A DNA stretch of 64,000 nt, taken from contig NZ_JAJGMW010000019.1 in NCBI RefSeq assembly GCF_020782115.1, positions 25,963-89,962 of the forward strand. Direction: 5' to 3'. Positions 1 to 9,011 of this stretch are shown one piece after another. The stretch's first letter is position 1. Each line of letters opens with the position of its first letter. Position numbers and translations under genes: made by a program. Below the pieces are notes generated by a model. The model had not been told where the DNA came from. It saw nothing but the letters and a program-made list of their open reading frames with translations, and did no database searches. The stretch comes from Leeuwenhoekiella parthenopeia (lineage in GTDB: Bacteria; Bacteroidota; Bacteroidia; Flavobacteriales; Flavobacteriaceae).

Positions 1-690
1 CGCGTTTGCAGCTTCAGTAAATTTATCCTGATACAGGTAGGCTTTGCCCAAAAGCGCGCGAGCAGCACCACTGGTAACGCGACCTTCCTGAGCCTGAGTG
101 GCCGGCAGGTTTTCGGCAGCAAAAATCAAATCCAGCTCAATCTGTGCATAGACTTCTGGAGCCGGAGTACGATCTACATTAAACTGATCTCCAAACAACA
201 AACGCTGATCTACGGCAAGCGGCACATCACCAAACCATTTTACCAATTCAAAATAGTAATAGGCTCTTAAAAAACGGGCCTGGGCAATGATTTCATTTTT
301 ACCGTCAAAATCAATTTTATCCTGAAACTCCAGAATGTAGTTCGCCCGGTTTACGCCGCTAAACATCCAGCCCCAGATATCACGCAATTGCTGATTAACC
401 GGAGTATGGGTCATATTATCAATCTCCTGTATTCCGGGAGTATCGGTAGCGCTTTCTCCACCGGCAAGGGTGTTGTCGGAAGCAATTTCTCCTACCAGAA
501 CATTCAGATACGTGGCCTGTAATAAATCATAGGCACCCACCAGGGCAAGTTCGTAATCCTCCGGGGTATTAAAGTAGTCCTCAGAATTTTCATTATTAGG
601 CGCTACATCAATAAAGTCTTCCCCGCAAGATGTAAAAAGCAACAGGGCAGAAAGGCCTAAAATTTGAAAGTATGTTATATATTTTTTCAT
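1..690 (-). CDS. SusD/RagB family outer-membrane glycan-binding lipoprotein (C-terminus outside window)
   Basis: The 230 visible codons start at the ATG at 688-690. The N-terminus is a lipoprotein signal ending in LFTSC, followed by GEDFIDV, which is typical of SusD-like proteins that sit on the cell surface and cap a SusC transporter. The TPR-rich SusD body is recognisable: the stretch APNNENSEDYFNTPEDYELA near residues 29-48 and the ARFLRAYYYFELVKWFGDVP signature near residues 138-157. It lies 10 bases downstream of the SusC gene on the same strand, the standard SusCD operon order. Substrate cannot be inferred. The stop codon lies beyond base 1, so length and C-terminal domain are unknown. 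Confidence 0.95.
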   Translation of the reverse strand, partial: MKKYITYFQILGLSALLLFTSCGEDFIDVAPNNENSEDYFNTPEDYELALVGAYDLLQATYLNVLVGEIASDNTLAGGESATDTPGIQEIDNMTHTPVNQQLRDIWGWMFSGVNRANYILEFQDKIDFDGKNEIIAQARFLRAYYYFELVKWFGDVPLAVDQRLLFGDQFNVDRTPAPEVYAQIELDLIFAAENLPATQAQEGRVTSGAARALLGKAYLYQDKFTEAANA

Positions 691-700
691 CGCTCTTCGT

Positions 701-3700
701 TTAAAATTTGAAGTTAAGTCCGGCTGTATAAATGCGCGGTACCGGGTAGAATCCCTGGTCAATACCGCCTCCAATAGGAGCTCCTGAAGATGCAGAAGGA
801 TCAAAGCCCTGGTATTTGGTTAGGGTAAAGGCATTAGCCACAGCCACGTAAAAACGCAGTTTACTAATTCCCAACTGCTCAATAACGTCATTGCCCAGAC
901 TATATCCCACCTGAACGTTCTGAAGTCTCAGGTACGAACCATCTTCCACATAAAAATCAGAAAACAGCAAATTTGAGTTAGGCCCAATAGTCACCCGGGG
1001 ATAGGTATCTGTAGAACCGGCACCAATCCATCGGTTTAAAACATAGTTGGTCTTGTTGGTCAGGTTTTGATTACGGTCGTAAGCCCGTACAATGTCATTA
1101 CCAATTGATGCATAGGCATAAGCGGTAAAGTCAAAGTTTTTATAATTAAACCCGATGTTCAAGCCCATCGTCACATCAGGAATAGGATCGCCAATATTGA
1201 CACGATCATCACCGTCTATCACTCCGTCACCATTTTGATCTACATAACGTAAATCTCCCGGCACTGCATTTGCCTGCGTGGCGTGCGCATCAACCTCAGC
1301 CTGGGTTTGGAAAATACCGTTGGTTTGTAACCCGTAGAAATAACCTATTGGGAAACCGGCTTCCATACGTGCCGGAGCTTCCTGACCAAAACCAAATGAA
1401 CCGCCTGGTATGAATCCACTTTGATTTCCTACCTGAAGCACTTCGTTTTTAAGGGTTGTAAAGTTGTATCCAATGTTGAAATCGGCATCATCGCTGATGA
1501 TCTGGTTGTAGTTGATTGAAAATTCAAAACCTCTGTTCTCAACACTACCGGCATTTACAATAGGCGGAGAAGATCCCGGAGCCGTAACCCCTAGCAATCC
1601 TGAAACCTGAGGCACCAGTAATAAGTCTTCAGTACGCTTATTAAAGTAATCTGCGGTTATTCTTATGGCAGAACTAAACAATTCCAGGTCAACACCTATA
1701 TCGTAGGTTTTTTGTCGCTCCCATTTAATTTCAGGGTTTGATAGTTGTCCAGGTGCAACGCCAAAGACCAATTCGTCGTCAAAAACATAGGTGCCTTCTC
1801 CATTGAGGGTTGAAACAAACCCAAAGGCTCCAATGCGGTCATTACCCAGCAAACCGTAACTACCTCTTAATTTGGCGAAATTTATAAATTCACTATCAAA
1901 GAAATCTTCATCACTTAATACCCAACCCCCTGATAAGGCATAGAAATACCCAAATTTATTTTCAGGTCCAAAATTTGAAGAACCATCTCGTCTCAGCAAA
2001 GCAGAGAACAAGTATTTTTCTTTAAAGTTGTATTGCAAGCGCGTAAAATAGGATAATAAACGCTGGTCAAATTCATTGGGGCCACCACTCACCGTACGTG
2101 CATCAATAACTTCCTCTGCACCAACAAGGCTTGCTTCTGCAAAGGTATTACCCGGTACACCGCGGCCGGTGAAGTTGTAAAACTCTCCGCTGGTTCTAAA
2201 GGCCGACATACCCAAAAGAGCTGTGATGTTGTGATCATCGGCGATGGTATTGGTATAAGTCAACAGGTTATCCCAGGTATAATCCCTGAAGAAACTATCG
2301 TTTACGAAGTACTCGTTACGTCCCAGGTTATTAAACACTTTACCATCACCATAATTTAATCCGGATGGGTTAAAAGCACGATTACGAACTTCCGAATAGT
2401 TGAACTGATAGTTCGATTCGATTTTGAAATTGTCTAAGAATCCATAGGACAAACCCACAGTACCGGTAATTTTATCAACCTGAGTACCGTTGAAGGTATT
2501 GGCAATTTGCGCAACGGGATTGATTACCTCATTTCCTAAACCGGTAGCTAAGGTAAAATCGCCGTTAGCATCCCGCACCGGTCTGGTAGGATCCATATTA
2601 ACTGCGTTGAAGAGTACTGATCCTAATGTGTTTTCAAGCAGCGTGCTTCGGTTAGAATTGGTGTAAATACCCGAAGCTTTAAATTTCAAGTTATCGGTAA
2701 TATCGAGATTATAGCTTCCGCGACCGGTAAATCGCTCAAAGTTTGCTGCACCGCCTCCTACTATACCGTCCTGATCGAGATAACCCAAACCAATAGAATA
2801 CGTAGAATTTTCGCCCCCGGCATAAATAGTAGCGTTTACATCAGATAAAAAGGCTTTTCTAAAAACCTCATCCTGCCAGTCTGTACCCATACCCAGATTT
2901 CTAAGATTGGGGAATGGTGGCGCCTGATTGCCGGCAACAAAGGCTTCATTAATAATAGCTCCGTATTCGGTAGCATTTAAAACAGGTAATTTACGTGTGG
3001 TTTCCTGAACACCTACATACGAATCTACATTTACTCTTAAGTCTGTGTTCTTACGTCCTGTTTTAGTAGTGATTAAAATAACACCGTTGGCAGCACGAAC
3101 TCCATAAATACCGGCAGTTGCGTCCTTTAGAACATTTATACTTTCAATATCATTAGGGTTGAGTACACTTAAGTCTTCAATTACCGCTCCATCAACCAAA
3201 ATAAGAGGACGGTTGTCTCCATTGGTTGAAATACCTCTAATGTTAATGGTTGAAGCACTACCGGGAGAACCTGAGGTCGAACTGATGTTAACCCCCGCAA
3301 CGCGCCCTTGTAGCGCCTGTTCTATGCGTACCGGGTTTTGCTCTTCGATAGTTTCAGAACCTACCACAGCAACGGCTCCGGTAACCTCTTTACGGGTTTG
3401 TGTACCGTAACCAATTACCACTACCTCTTCTAAGGCACTGGCATCTTCTACCAGTTGAACGGTGATGGGATTGGTACTCGTAACAGTTACTTCCTTGGGT
3501 TGAAAACCCAGATACGAAAAAACCAGGGTACCTGATTGCAGAACTGAGAGGCTAAATTCACCGTCAAAATTTGTACTGGTCCCTCTTGAAGTTCCTTTTA
3601 CAATGACATTAACCCCGGGAAGTGGCATTCCCGTCATATCTGTCACTGTACCTGATGCCTGAATGGGATCACCGGTCTGTGCGAAAAGCCCCGATGAAAA

Positions 3701-3736
3701 CAAAACAAGAACCATTAAGGATAATATTGATCTCAT
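701..3736 (-). CDS. SusC/RagA family TonB-linked outer membrane transporter
   Basis: This 1011-aa protein is the import channel partner of the SusD lipoprotein and is driven by TonB. After a signal peptide (about residues 1-20, ending LFAQ) comes a carboxypeptidase-regulatory-like domain (about 27-95, SGTVTDMTGMPLPGVNV). The plug follows, with the TonB-box-like region before EEVVVIGYGTQ (about 103-113) and the hallmark repeats VRIEQALQGRVAGVNI and DATAGIYGVRAANGVILITT (about 205-224). The remainder is a 22-strand barrel ending in an aromatic residue (LNFKF). Length is normal for the family. It is transcribed with SusD. The transported substrate is probably an oligosaccharide or peptide, but nothing in the window specifies it, because no glycoside hydrolase gene for a matching PUL is present. 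Confidence 0.97.
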   Translation of the reverse strand: MRSILSLMVLVLFSSGLFAQTGDPIQASGTVTDMTGMPLPGVNVIVKGTSRGTSTNFDGEFSLSVLQSGTLVFSYLGFQPKEVTVTSTNPITVQLVEDASALEEVVVIGYGTQTRKEVTGAVAVVGSETIEEQNPVRIEQALQGRVAGVNISSTSGSPGSASTINIRGISTNGDNRPLILVDGAVIEDLSVLNPNDIESINVLKDATAGIYGVRAANGVILITTKTGRKNTDLRVNVDSYVGVQETTRKLPVLNATEYGAIINEAFVAGNQAPPFPNLRNLGMGTDWQDEVFRKAFLSDVNATIYAGGENSTYSIGLGYLDQDGIVGGGAANFERFTGRGSYNLDITDNLKFKASGIYTNSNRSTLLENTLGSVLFNAVNMDPTRPVRDANGDFTLATGLGNEVINPVAQIANTFNGTQVDKITGTVGLSYGFLDNFKIESNYQFNYSEVRNRAFNPSGLNYGDGKVFNNLGRNEYFVNDSFFRDYTWDNLLTYTNTIADDHNITALLGMSAFRTSGEFYNFTGRGVPGNTFAEASLVGAEEVIDARTVSGGPNEFDQRLLSYFTRLQYNFKEKYLFSALLRRDGSSNFGPENKFGYFYALSGGWVLSDEDFFDSEFINFAKLRGSYGLLGNDRIGAFGFVSTLNGEGTYVFDDELVFGVAPGQLSNPEIKWERQKTYDIGVDLELFSSAIRITADYFNKRTEDLLLVPQVSGLLGVTAPGSSPPIVNAGSVENRGFEFSINYNQIISDDADFNIGYNFTTLKNEVLQVGNQSGFIPGGSFGFGQEAPARMEAGFPIGYFYGLQTNGIFQTQAEVDAHATQANAVPGDLRYVDQNGDGVIDGDDRVNIGDPIPDVTMGLNIGFNYKNFDFTAYAYASIGNDIVRAYDRNQNLTNKTNYVLNRWIGAGSTDTYPRVTIGPNSNLLFSDFYVEDGSYLRLQNVQVGYSLGNDVIEQLGISKLRFYVAVANAFTLTKYQGFDPSASSGAPIGGGIDQGFYPVPRIYTAGLNFKF

Positions 3737-3754
3737 ACATGTTTAATTTGAAAT

Positions 3755-3762
3755 CAAATCTA
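3755..3762 (-). promoter_or_regulatory. Predicted -7 promoter element of the susCD operon
   Basis: On the minus strand this reads TAGATTTG, an exact match to the Bacteroidota -7 consensus TAnnTTTG, 18 bases before the SusC ATG. No convincing TTG -33 box is found at the usual spacing, so activation by a regulator is plausible. The call rests on consensus matching only. Confidence 0.45.
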
Positions 3763-3940
3763 CCCGCAAGCATTAACAATTCCTTAAAATCTGCCTTTAC
3801 AAAAAATCAACAACCCCGGTATTAACCGGCATAACCGAAAAAAACTCAACGCAAACGCTTTCGTAATAAGGCTTAAGGACAGATGTTAAAATTAAGAATG
3901 TAAAATCAAAAAACACTCAAAAACACCACATTACAGGCTT

Positions 3941-3982
3941 TTGTATAGGTAATGTTGAGTTCTAAACCAGACTTGTATAGGT
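3941..3982. repeat. Direct repeat TTGTATAGGT, 32-bp period, between regulator and susC
   Basis: TTGTATAGGT occurs exactly at 3941-3950 and 3973-3982. The start-to-start distance of 32 bp is about three helical turns, so both copies face the same side of the DNA. They lie just after the stop codon of the HTH regulator and about 180-220 bases upstream of the susC promoter element. A binding site for the adjacent LuxR-type regulator is a reasonable inference but is untested. The rest of the 249-base intergenic region shows nothing else I can support. Confidence 0.4.
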
Positions 3983-3985
3983 CTT

Positions 3986-6805
3986 TTAGATCGAAAGAAT
4001 ATACTCAACAAGTCCATCCTCGCGCTCTAAATCCATTTTTTTACGCAAACGATATCTTTTTATCTCTACACTGCGTACCGAAATGTTAAGTAATGGAGCA
4101 ATCTCCTTGGAAGTCAGATTCAAGCGGAGGTATGCGCAAAGTTTTAGGTCATTTGGAGTAAGCTTGGGATGCAGGCGCTTGATCTTCTTTAAAAAGTCTT
4201 TATCTGCATTATTGAAAGCCTCCTTGAAGAATTCCCAATCCTTTTTAGGATCCAGATTGTTATCTATGATTTTAATAACCGTCTTTGTGTTTTTTTGTTC
4301 GGTCTGCTCCAACTCCTTTTTAATGGTGTTGAGCAACTCGTTTTTCTTAACCAGATTCATGGTAGAAGCTGCCAGCTCACGGCTCTTACTATCTACATCC
4401 TGCTGTAGTTTTTCATTCTCAAGCCTGATAATCTCCCGCTGCTTTTCAGAATTGGCCAATTCAATCCTGCGGTTATTGATCTCGATGAGTCGTTGTTTTT
4501 GCTTCCGGTAGTAACGCCGGTTATAAATTTGAATTCCTGCAATGAGCAGAAGCCCTAAAACAACATAACATACAATAGCGAGTATAGATAAGTACCAGGG
4601 TCGTTTGATCTGAAAAGGATAGCTAAGTGTGTTTTCTGAGTACGATTCCCCAATACGCGCCCGTACTTCAAAAACATAGTCCCCATGCGGAAGATTCTCG
4701 TAAGAAACCAGTGCTTCAGGTGACCAGGCTGACCACTCCTCGTAATAGCCCTGTAGCCGGTACTGATAAACCACAGCACGAAATTTGTCGTATTGCGGCA
4801 CGCTAAACATAAACCTAAAATTTGACTGCTCATTGGGATAAGGCTCCCTGTTGTCCTGATCGATGTATTGCAACTTTCCATCCCGGGTACCGTTCTCGAC
4901 ACCGCGTAGTCGTATGCTGAACCCTTCCTCGCGGGCCTCATTCAGGTCAAAAAGCGTATATCCGGTTGAATTACCCAACAAATACACGTTGGCGCCAACA
5001 GGAGTAATATTCTCAAAACCCGGAATATCCCTGCGAGCTTTCGCCGGTAAGGCAAAACGGTTTATTTCAAACTCATCAGCCAGAATGCCCGGTTTCAGAT
5101 AACTGATTTCCTGCGAATTAAAAGACCACAAGCGATCATTTGCGTCGTCATAAGTTAGTTTTCCGGTGGTGTAAGTACCTGTTTCAAAAAAACTCCTGGT
5201 AAGCAAACTATCAAGCTGAAAAGCTTCGGTCTGTTTATCGAGTTCATAAACACCCGCATTACTTACGTAGAACAAGCGGTCTTTATAAGGTGTTATACCC
5301 GCTTTTTCTGCCGGGGGTAATTCAGGTATCAATTCATAATTGCGAACACTTGTGAAATTTTCGTTTACCGAAACCTTAAAAACCCCTTTGTACTCGTGAC
5401 TCACATAAATGGTCTGGTTTGGTCCGAGACCAAAATACCTGCTTGAGATATCAAAACCGGAAATTTTATTTCTAAGCTGCCAGCCATTGGCTGTATTTTG
5501 CAAGACATAAAGACCGCTGTAATTTCCCTGAATGGCGAGTCCCTGGGCTTTAGAAAGCCATTGTACCTGCCAGGTACCCGGTGTTCTGGCAAGTTGCTTA
5601 ACCTGGGCTTTATCCACCAAAAAAGTCCCCTCGTGATGACCGCAAAACAAATCATCCCCTATTTTAGTTAGGCTCCAAACCTGTCCTTTAGTTCCGGGAA
5701 TTAATTGATAATTGCTTGTTTTATCCTGAATAGTACGGTAAAATAATCCCTGATTGGTGCCCAGGTACAAATAGTCCCCTACCCGAGCTGAAGTATATAC
5801 CGAACCCAGATTACCGGCATTGTCCCTAAACACTTTAAAAGCAGTGCTGCTGTTGATAACGCTTATACCGTTGTCAAGTCCCAGCCATACGTTAGCATCC
5901 CGGTCTTCTTCAATTGAAAGCACCGTATTATTAGTGATGCCACGCTGCTGGTTGAGAACGTAATCAAAATTAAAGGCCTCATCTAAATGTATCAGACCTG
6001 AAGAAATAGTACCCAGCATCAGGGAGCCGTCTCTGAGCTTTTGGCAACTGTAAATAACCGCCTCCTGAACACTTTGAGGTACGGTAAGAGTCGACACTTC
6101 ATCATTCTTCAAACTGAAAAACCCTGAACGTGCCATGATCATAATATAACGACTTTCACTTTTGAAAAAGCCGACCAGAACATCAGACTTTAAGAACTCC
6201 GCATCTGATAGTAAGACCGCCTTTCCTTCCTGAAGCTGAAAAAGCCCCTGCCCTTCCAGTTGAAAATAGACCGATTTATCAATGCGAAAAGCTTTGGTTA
6301 TATTACCCCGGGGAGAAAACGTTTCAAGACTCTGATTTTGGGTATCGTAGCTGTAAATTCGGTTTAAAGACTGAAACAGTACCAGGTTGTCGATGGTAAA
6401 AATATTCCAGAACTGTTCATCCTCGACCAGTTGCAATTCCTTCTGGCTGCTTAAGGAATGATATTCTAAAAGTCCTTTCCGGTTGGGTTCCCAGTAGCCA
6501 AATTCCATATAGGCTCCCGTGTAGATACGATTGCCACTGGCCTCAACGGCTCTGATGATGGTTTTATTGGGGGAATCGTAAACGCGCCAGCGTGCTCCGT
6601 CATATTCCAGCAGACCCGAGTTGTTAGCCACGTAAATAAAATCATTGGCTCCCTGGGTGATGGCCCAGTTTTGATTCTCTGCTGCATACTCTTCGGGCGA
6701 AAAGTTTTGCACAGGAGGCAACTCCTGCCCTATCATCGCAGGCAGAAAGAGTATAAAGCAAAAAATGAAATACAGAAATCTCAACAAGACGGTGTTTTTA
6801 AGCAA
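3986..6805 (-). CDS. Membrane-bound one-component regulator: beta-propeller sensor, Y_Y_Y domain, LuxR-type HTH
   Basis: The 939-aa protein has a signal peptide (about 1-26) and then a long periplasmic sensor built of Reg_prop-like propeller repeats. These show as phrases such as NDFIYVANNSGLLEYDG (about 54-70) and DANVWLGLDNGISVI (about 303-317). A Y_Y_Y immunoglobulin-like domain follows (about 655-720, VYQYRLQGYYEEWSAWS), then one membrane helix (about 722-745), a charged coiled coil (about 750-830) and a C-terminal LuxR/GerE-like HTH (about 870-935, LTSKEIAPLLNISVRSVEIKR). There is no histidine kinase or receiver domain, so it differs from hybrid two-component systems. It is next to and upstream of susCD on the same strand and probably controls that operon. 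Confidence 0.88.
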   Translation of the reverse strand: MLKNTVLLRFLYFIFCFILFLPAMIGQELPPVQNFSPEEYAAENQNWAITQGANDFIYVANNSGLLEYDGARWRVYDSPNKTIIRAVEASGNRIYTGAYMEFGYWEPNRKGLLEYHSLSSQKELQLVEDEQFWNIFTIDNLVLFQSLNRIYSYDTQNQSLETFSPRGNITKAFRIDKSVYFQLEGQGLFQLQEGKAVLLSDAEFLKSDVLVGFFKSESRYIMIMARSGFFSLKNDEVSTLTVPQSVQEAVIYSCQKLRDGSLMLGTISSGLIHLDEAFNFDYVLNQQRGITNNTVLSIEEDRDANVWLGLDNGISVINSSTAFKVFRDNAGNLGSVYTSARVGDYLYLGTNQGLFYRTIQDKTSNYQLIPGTKGQVWSLTKIGDDLFCGHHEGTFLVDKAQVKQLARTPGTWQVQWLSKAQGLAIQGNYSGLYVLQNTANGWQLRNKISGFDISSRYFGLGPNQTIYVSHEYKGVFKVSVNENFTSVRNYELIPELPPAEKAGITPYKDRLFYVSNAGVYELDKQTEAFQLDSLLTRSFFETGTYTTGKLTYDDANDRLWSFNSQEISYLKPGILADEFEINRFALPAKARRDIPGFENITPVGANVYLLGNSTGYTLFDLNEAREEGFSIRLRGVENGTRDGKLQYIDQDNREPYPNEQSNFRFMFSVPQYDKFRAVVYQYRLQGYYEEWSAWSPEALVSYENLPHGDYVFEVRARIGESYSENTLSYPFQIKRPWYLSILAIVCYVVLGLLLIAGIQIYNRRYYRKQKQRLIEINNRRIELANSEKQREIIRLENEKLQQDVDSKSRELAASTMNLVKKNELLNTIKKELEQTEQKNTKTVIKIIDNNLDPKKDWEFFKEAFNNADKDFLKKIKRLHPKLTPNDLKLCAYLRLNLTSKEIAPLLNISVRSVEIKRYRLRKKMDLEREDGLVEYILSI

Positions 6806-6829
6806 GATACTTAAAACCGAAGTTAACTT

Positions 6830-8185
6830 CTAAAACTGATACCGGTAGTTAAGCCCAATTCCCAGATTTTCTTTGGAGAGGTTACTGTAATCTACTCCAA
6901 ACAAACCGGTAAAGCTTCCAAACTTACTGGGATAGGTAAGCTCCAGAAAGGAATAAATCGCTTCCTCGGTTACAGGATAGGGTCTGCCGTAAGTACCCAA
7001 ATTTTTCACATAACTCACTTTACCCTTAAAATTGAACTTGCCCAGAGTACCTGCGGCTCCAAGATGATGAATGTAAAAGCGATCGTTGATATTTTTACTT
7101 TGTGGATTAACCCGATCCGGGATTACAAAAGGCAAACCTATGATGCGGTTGTGGTATTGCCAACCGGTATTGTAAATGCCGTTCCAGAAATAACTGTCGC
7201 CACCACTAAAGCTTCCACCATTTGATGCGTTTCCAAAACGCCCGCTTTGCGAAACAGTTTGCACATATTCATAAATTAGAGCATCGATAAAACCCAAGTT
7301 TTCAGGCTCGAGATACGCGCCCCAGACCCCATCGGGAAAATTGCTGAGTTCAATCCCAGAGGTATCTTCAAAAAGTGACTGATGGTACATTCTCAAATAA
7401 AAGTTTTCGCGGGTCAAATCATAGGCAAGTTCGTAAGATCCTAAACCATTTCCTAAGGAGTTTACCTGCTCACCACCAAATGCACCAGAATTACTGGATC
7501 CCTGCCCGAAAAAAACATCTATAAAATCCCTGAAACCGGAAGGTTGCTTTCCAAATCGGGGATTACTTGAAGTCCCTCCAAACTGTACATAATGCTTCAT
7601 ACTGCCGCTCAGGCGATCTCCCGGCGAAAAAACCAGTGCCAGCTCGAGGCTTTTGTGATGTACCTGTGCATTTTCAACCACCCGGTCGTCTCCCAGAAAG
7701 TAATGTCCAAAAGTGGCATTGGCTTCAAACCATTTAAAAATTTTGAAGGGTTCGGTCATTTGTAAATAGACTCCGGGTAAAGCACGTGCGTTGTTACTCC
7801 AGATGATATCTCCACCTACACTAGAGATTCCGCTTAATTTTTCGTCACGATGCTTTAAACCAAGATCGGCTCTGATGATCTTCCACTGATAGGTGCCATA
7901 AAGCTGGTCTAGGATTGCCCCGTCATACAAACCATCTTTGTATAATACCCCTCCGCCCAATTCAAAGCGGTTATCTTCATTTAAAGCCTTTTCGTATTTT
8001 GTCTCTGCCAGAGCATAAAAGTTGGTCTGCTCATCTACGCGGCCTTTTTGATTGGCATAAAACCAGAAGTTATTAGCATCGCCGCTTGAGGCCATTCCGC
8101 GCAGCTCAATTGAAGTTACCAGACTGTCCTGGGCCTGTAATACGGAAACGAGCATCAGGCTCAGGAGACTAAAAAGGGTTTTCAT
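6830..8185 (-). CDS. Wzi-like capsule assembly outer-membrane beta-barrel protein
   Basis: This 451-aa protein has a cleavable signal peptide (about 1-18, ending LQAQ) and then alternating amphipathic strands ending in YRYQF, typical of an outer membrane barrel. The order of motifs (SIELRGMASSGDANNFWFYANQ near the N-terminus; the DLGLKHRDEKLSG and FEANATFGHYFLGDD strands) matches the Bacteroidota branch of the capsule assembly Wzi family, which anchors capsular polysaccharide at the cell surface. It is divergent from the PHP-type tyrosine phosphatase gene and adjoins nucleotide-sugar genes, which supports a capsule/exopolysaccharide role. Function is inferred from family and context; no catalytic residues are expected. 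Confidence 0.75.
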   Translation of the reverse strand: MKTLFSLLSLMLVSVLQAQDSLVTSIELRGMASSGDANNFWFYANQKGRVDEQTNFYALAETKYEKALNEDNRFELGGGVLYKDGLYDGAILDQLYGTYQWKIIRADLGLKHRDEKLSGISSVGGDIIWSNNARALPGVYLQMTEPFKIFKWFEANATFGHYFLGDDRVVENAQVHHKSLELALVFSPGDRLSGSMKHYVQFGGTSSNPRFGKQPSGFRDFIDVFFGQGSSNSGAFGGEQVNSLGNGLGSYELAYDLTRENFYLRMYHQSLFEDTSGIELSNFPDGVWGAYLEPENLGFIDALIYEYVQTVSQSGRFGNASNGGSFSGGDSYFWNGIYNTGWQYHNRIIGLPFVIPDRVNPQSKNINDRFYIHHLGAAGTLGKFNFKGKVSYVKNLGTYGRPYPVTEEAIYSFLELTYPSKFGSFTGLFGVDYSNLSKENLGIGLNYRYQF

Positions 8186-8243
8186 AATTGCTTGTTTTGA
8201 ACGTGGAGGGAAGTTCTTAACATCTTAAACCGGTCAATACATG

Positions 8244-8251
8244 TACTTTTG
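8244..8251 (+). promoter_or_regulatory. Predicted -7 promoter element of the tyrosine phosphatase gene
   Basis: TACTTTTG matches TAnnTTTG exactly and lies 19 bases before the ATG at 8271. A TACATGTA palindrome overlaps its 5' edge. No good -33 TTG is present. This is a consensus match only. Confidence 0.4.
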
Positions 8252-8270
8252 CACAAAATAAACCGGCAGC

Positions 8271-9008
8271 ATGTTTTCTATTTTCAGTTCTAAAAAACTC
8301 CTCGCCTCCAGGTTAGGCGAATTTACAGATATTCACAATCATATACTACCCGGAATCGATGATGGGGCTAAAACACCTGAAGATTCTCTGGAATTGCTCT
8401 CCCATTTTAAGGAACTGGGAATCACAAAGCTTATCTGCACACCGCATACCATGAGTGATTTTCACCCCAATACACCTGAAACTATTTGTGGAGCCCAAAA
8501 CAAACTGGAGAAGTTCTTAGCCGAAAAAGGCCAGGATGCTTTCAACATACGCGCTTCATCTGAGTATATGATGGACAGTGCCTTTACCGATTTACTGGAA
8601 GCCAAAAAAATCCTGCCGCTTAAGGAGCAGTTTGTTTTGGTCGAAATGTCTTATCTGCAACCTCCGGTAAACCTGCGCGAAATTTTATTTAAAATAGGCA
8701 ACGCCGGCTTTGTTCCCGTACTGGCACATCCCGAGCGCTACGCCTTTTACCACAGCAAATACGACACCTATACCGAATTGAAAAGCATCTGCAAATTTCA
8801 GCTTAACGCACTTTCAATCACCGGCTATTACGGTTCGGGAATTGCCAAAACAGCGCTCAAGCTTCTGGAAGATGGGATGTTTGACTTCTTTGGGACCGAT
8901 ACCCATCATATGCGGCATATTGAAAACCTGAAGAACGCCAAATACCCCGGTAAATACGAGCAGGCTCTGGAACGCATCATCAGCAATACTACTGAGACAT
9001 TTAGCTGA
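8271..9008 (+). CDS. PHP-superfamily tyrosine-protein phosphatase (CpsB/YwqE type)
   Basis: This 245-aa enzyme belongs to the metal-dependent PHP phosphatases that dephosphorylate bacterial tyrosine kinases of the Wzc/CapB type, which control capsule polymer length. Metal-binding motifs are all present: DIHNHILPGIDDGA (about 20-33), CTPHTMSDFHP (about 61-71), LAHPERY (about 151-157) and FGTDTHHMRH (about 207-216). Length is normal. The gene is divergent from the Wzi-like gene and convergent with the CapD-like gene, with 3 bases between stops. The cognate tyrosine kinase is not in this window. It could act on another phosphotyrosine protein, but the capsule context favours the usual role. Confidence 0.88.
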   Translation: MFSIFSSKKLLASRLGEFTDIHNHILPGIDDGAKTPEDSLELLSHFKELGITKLICTPHTMSDFHPNTPETICGAQNKLEKFLAEKGQDAFNIRASSEYMMDSAFTDLLEAKKILPLKEQFVLVEMSYLQPPVNLREILFKIGNAGFVPVLAHPERYAFYHSKYDTYTELKSICKFQLNALSITGYYGSGIAKTALKLLEDGMFDFFGTDTHHMRHIENLKNAKYPGKYEQALERIISNTTETFS

Positions 9009-9011
9009 AAT

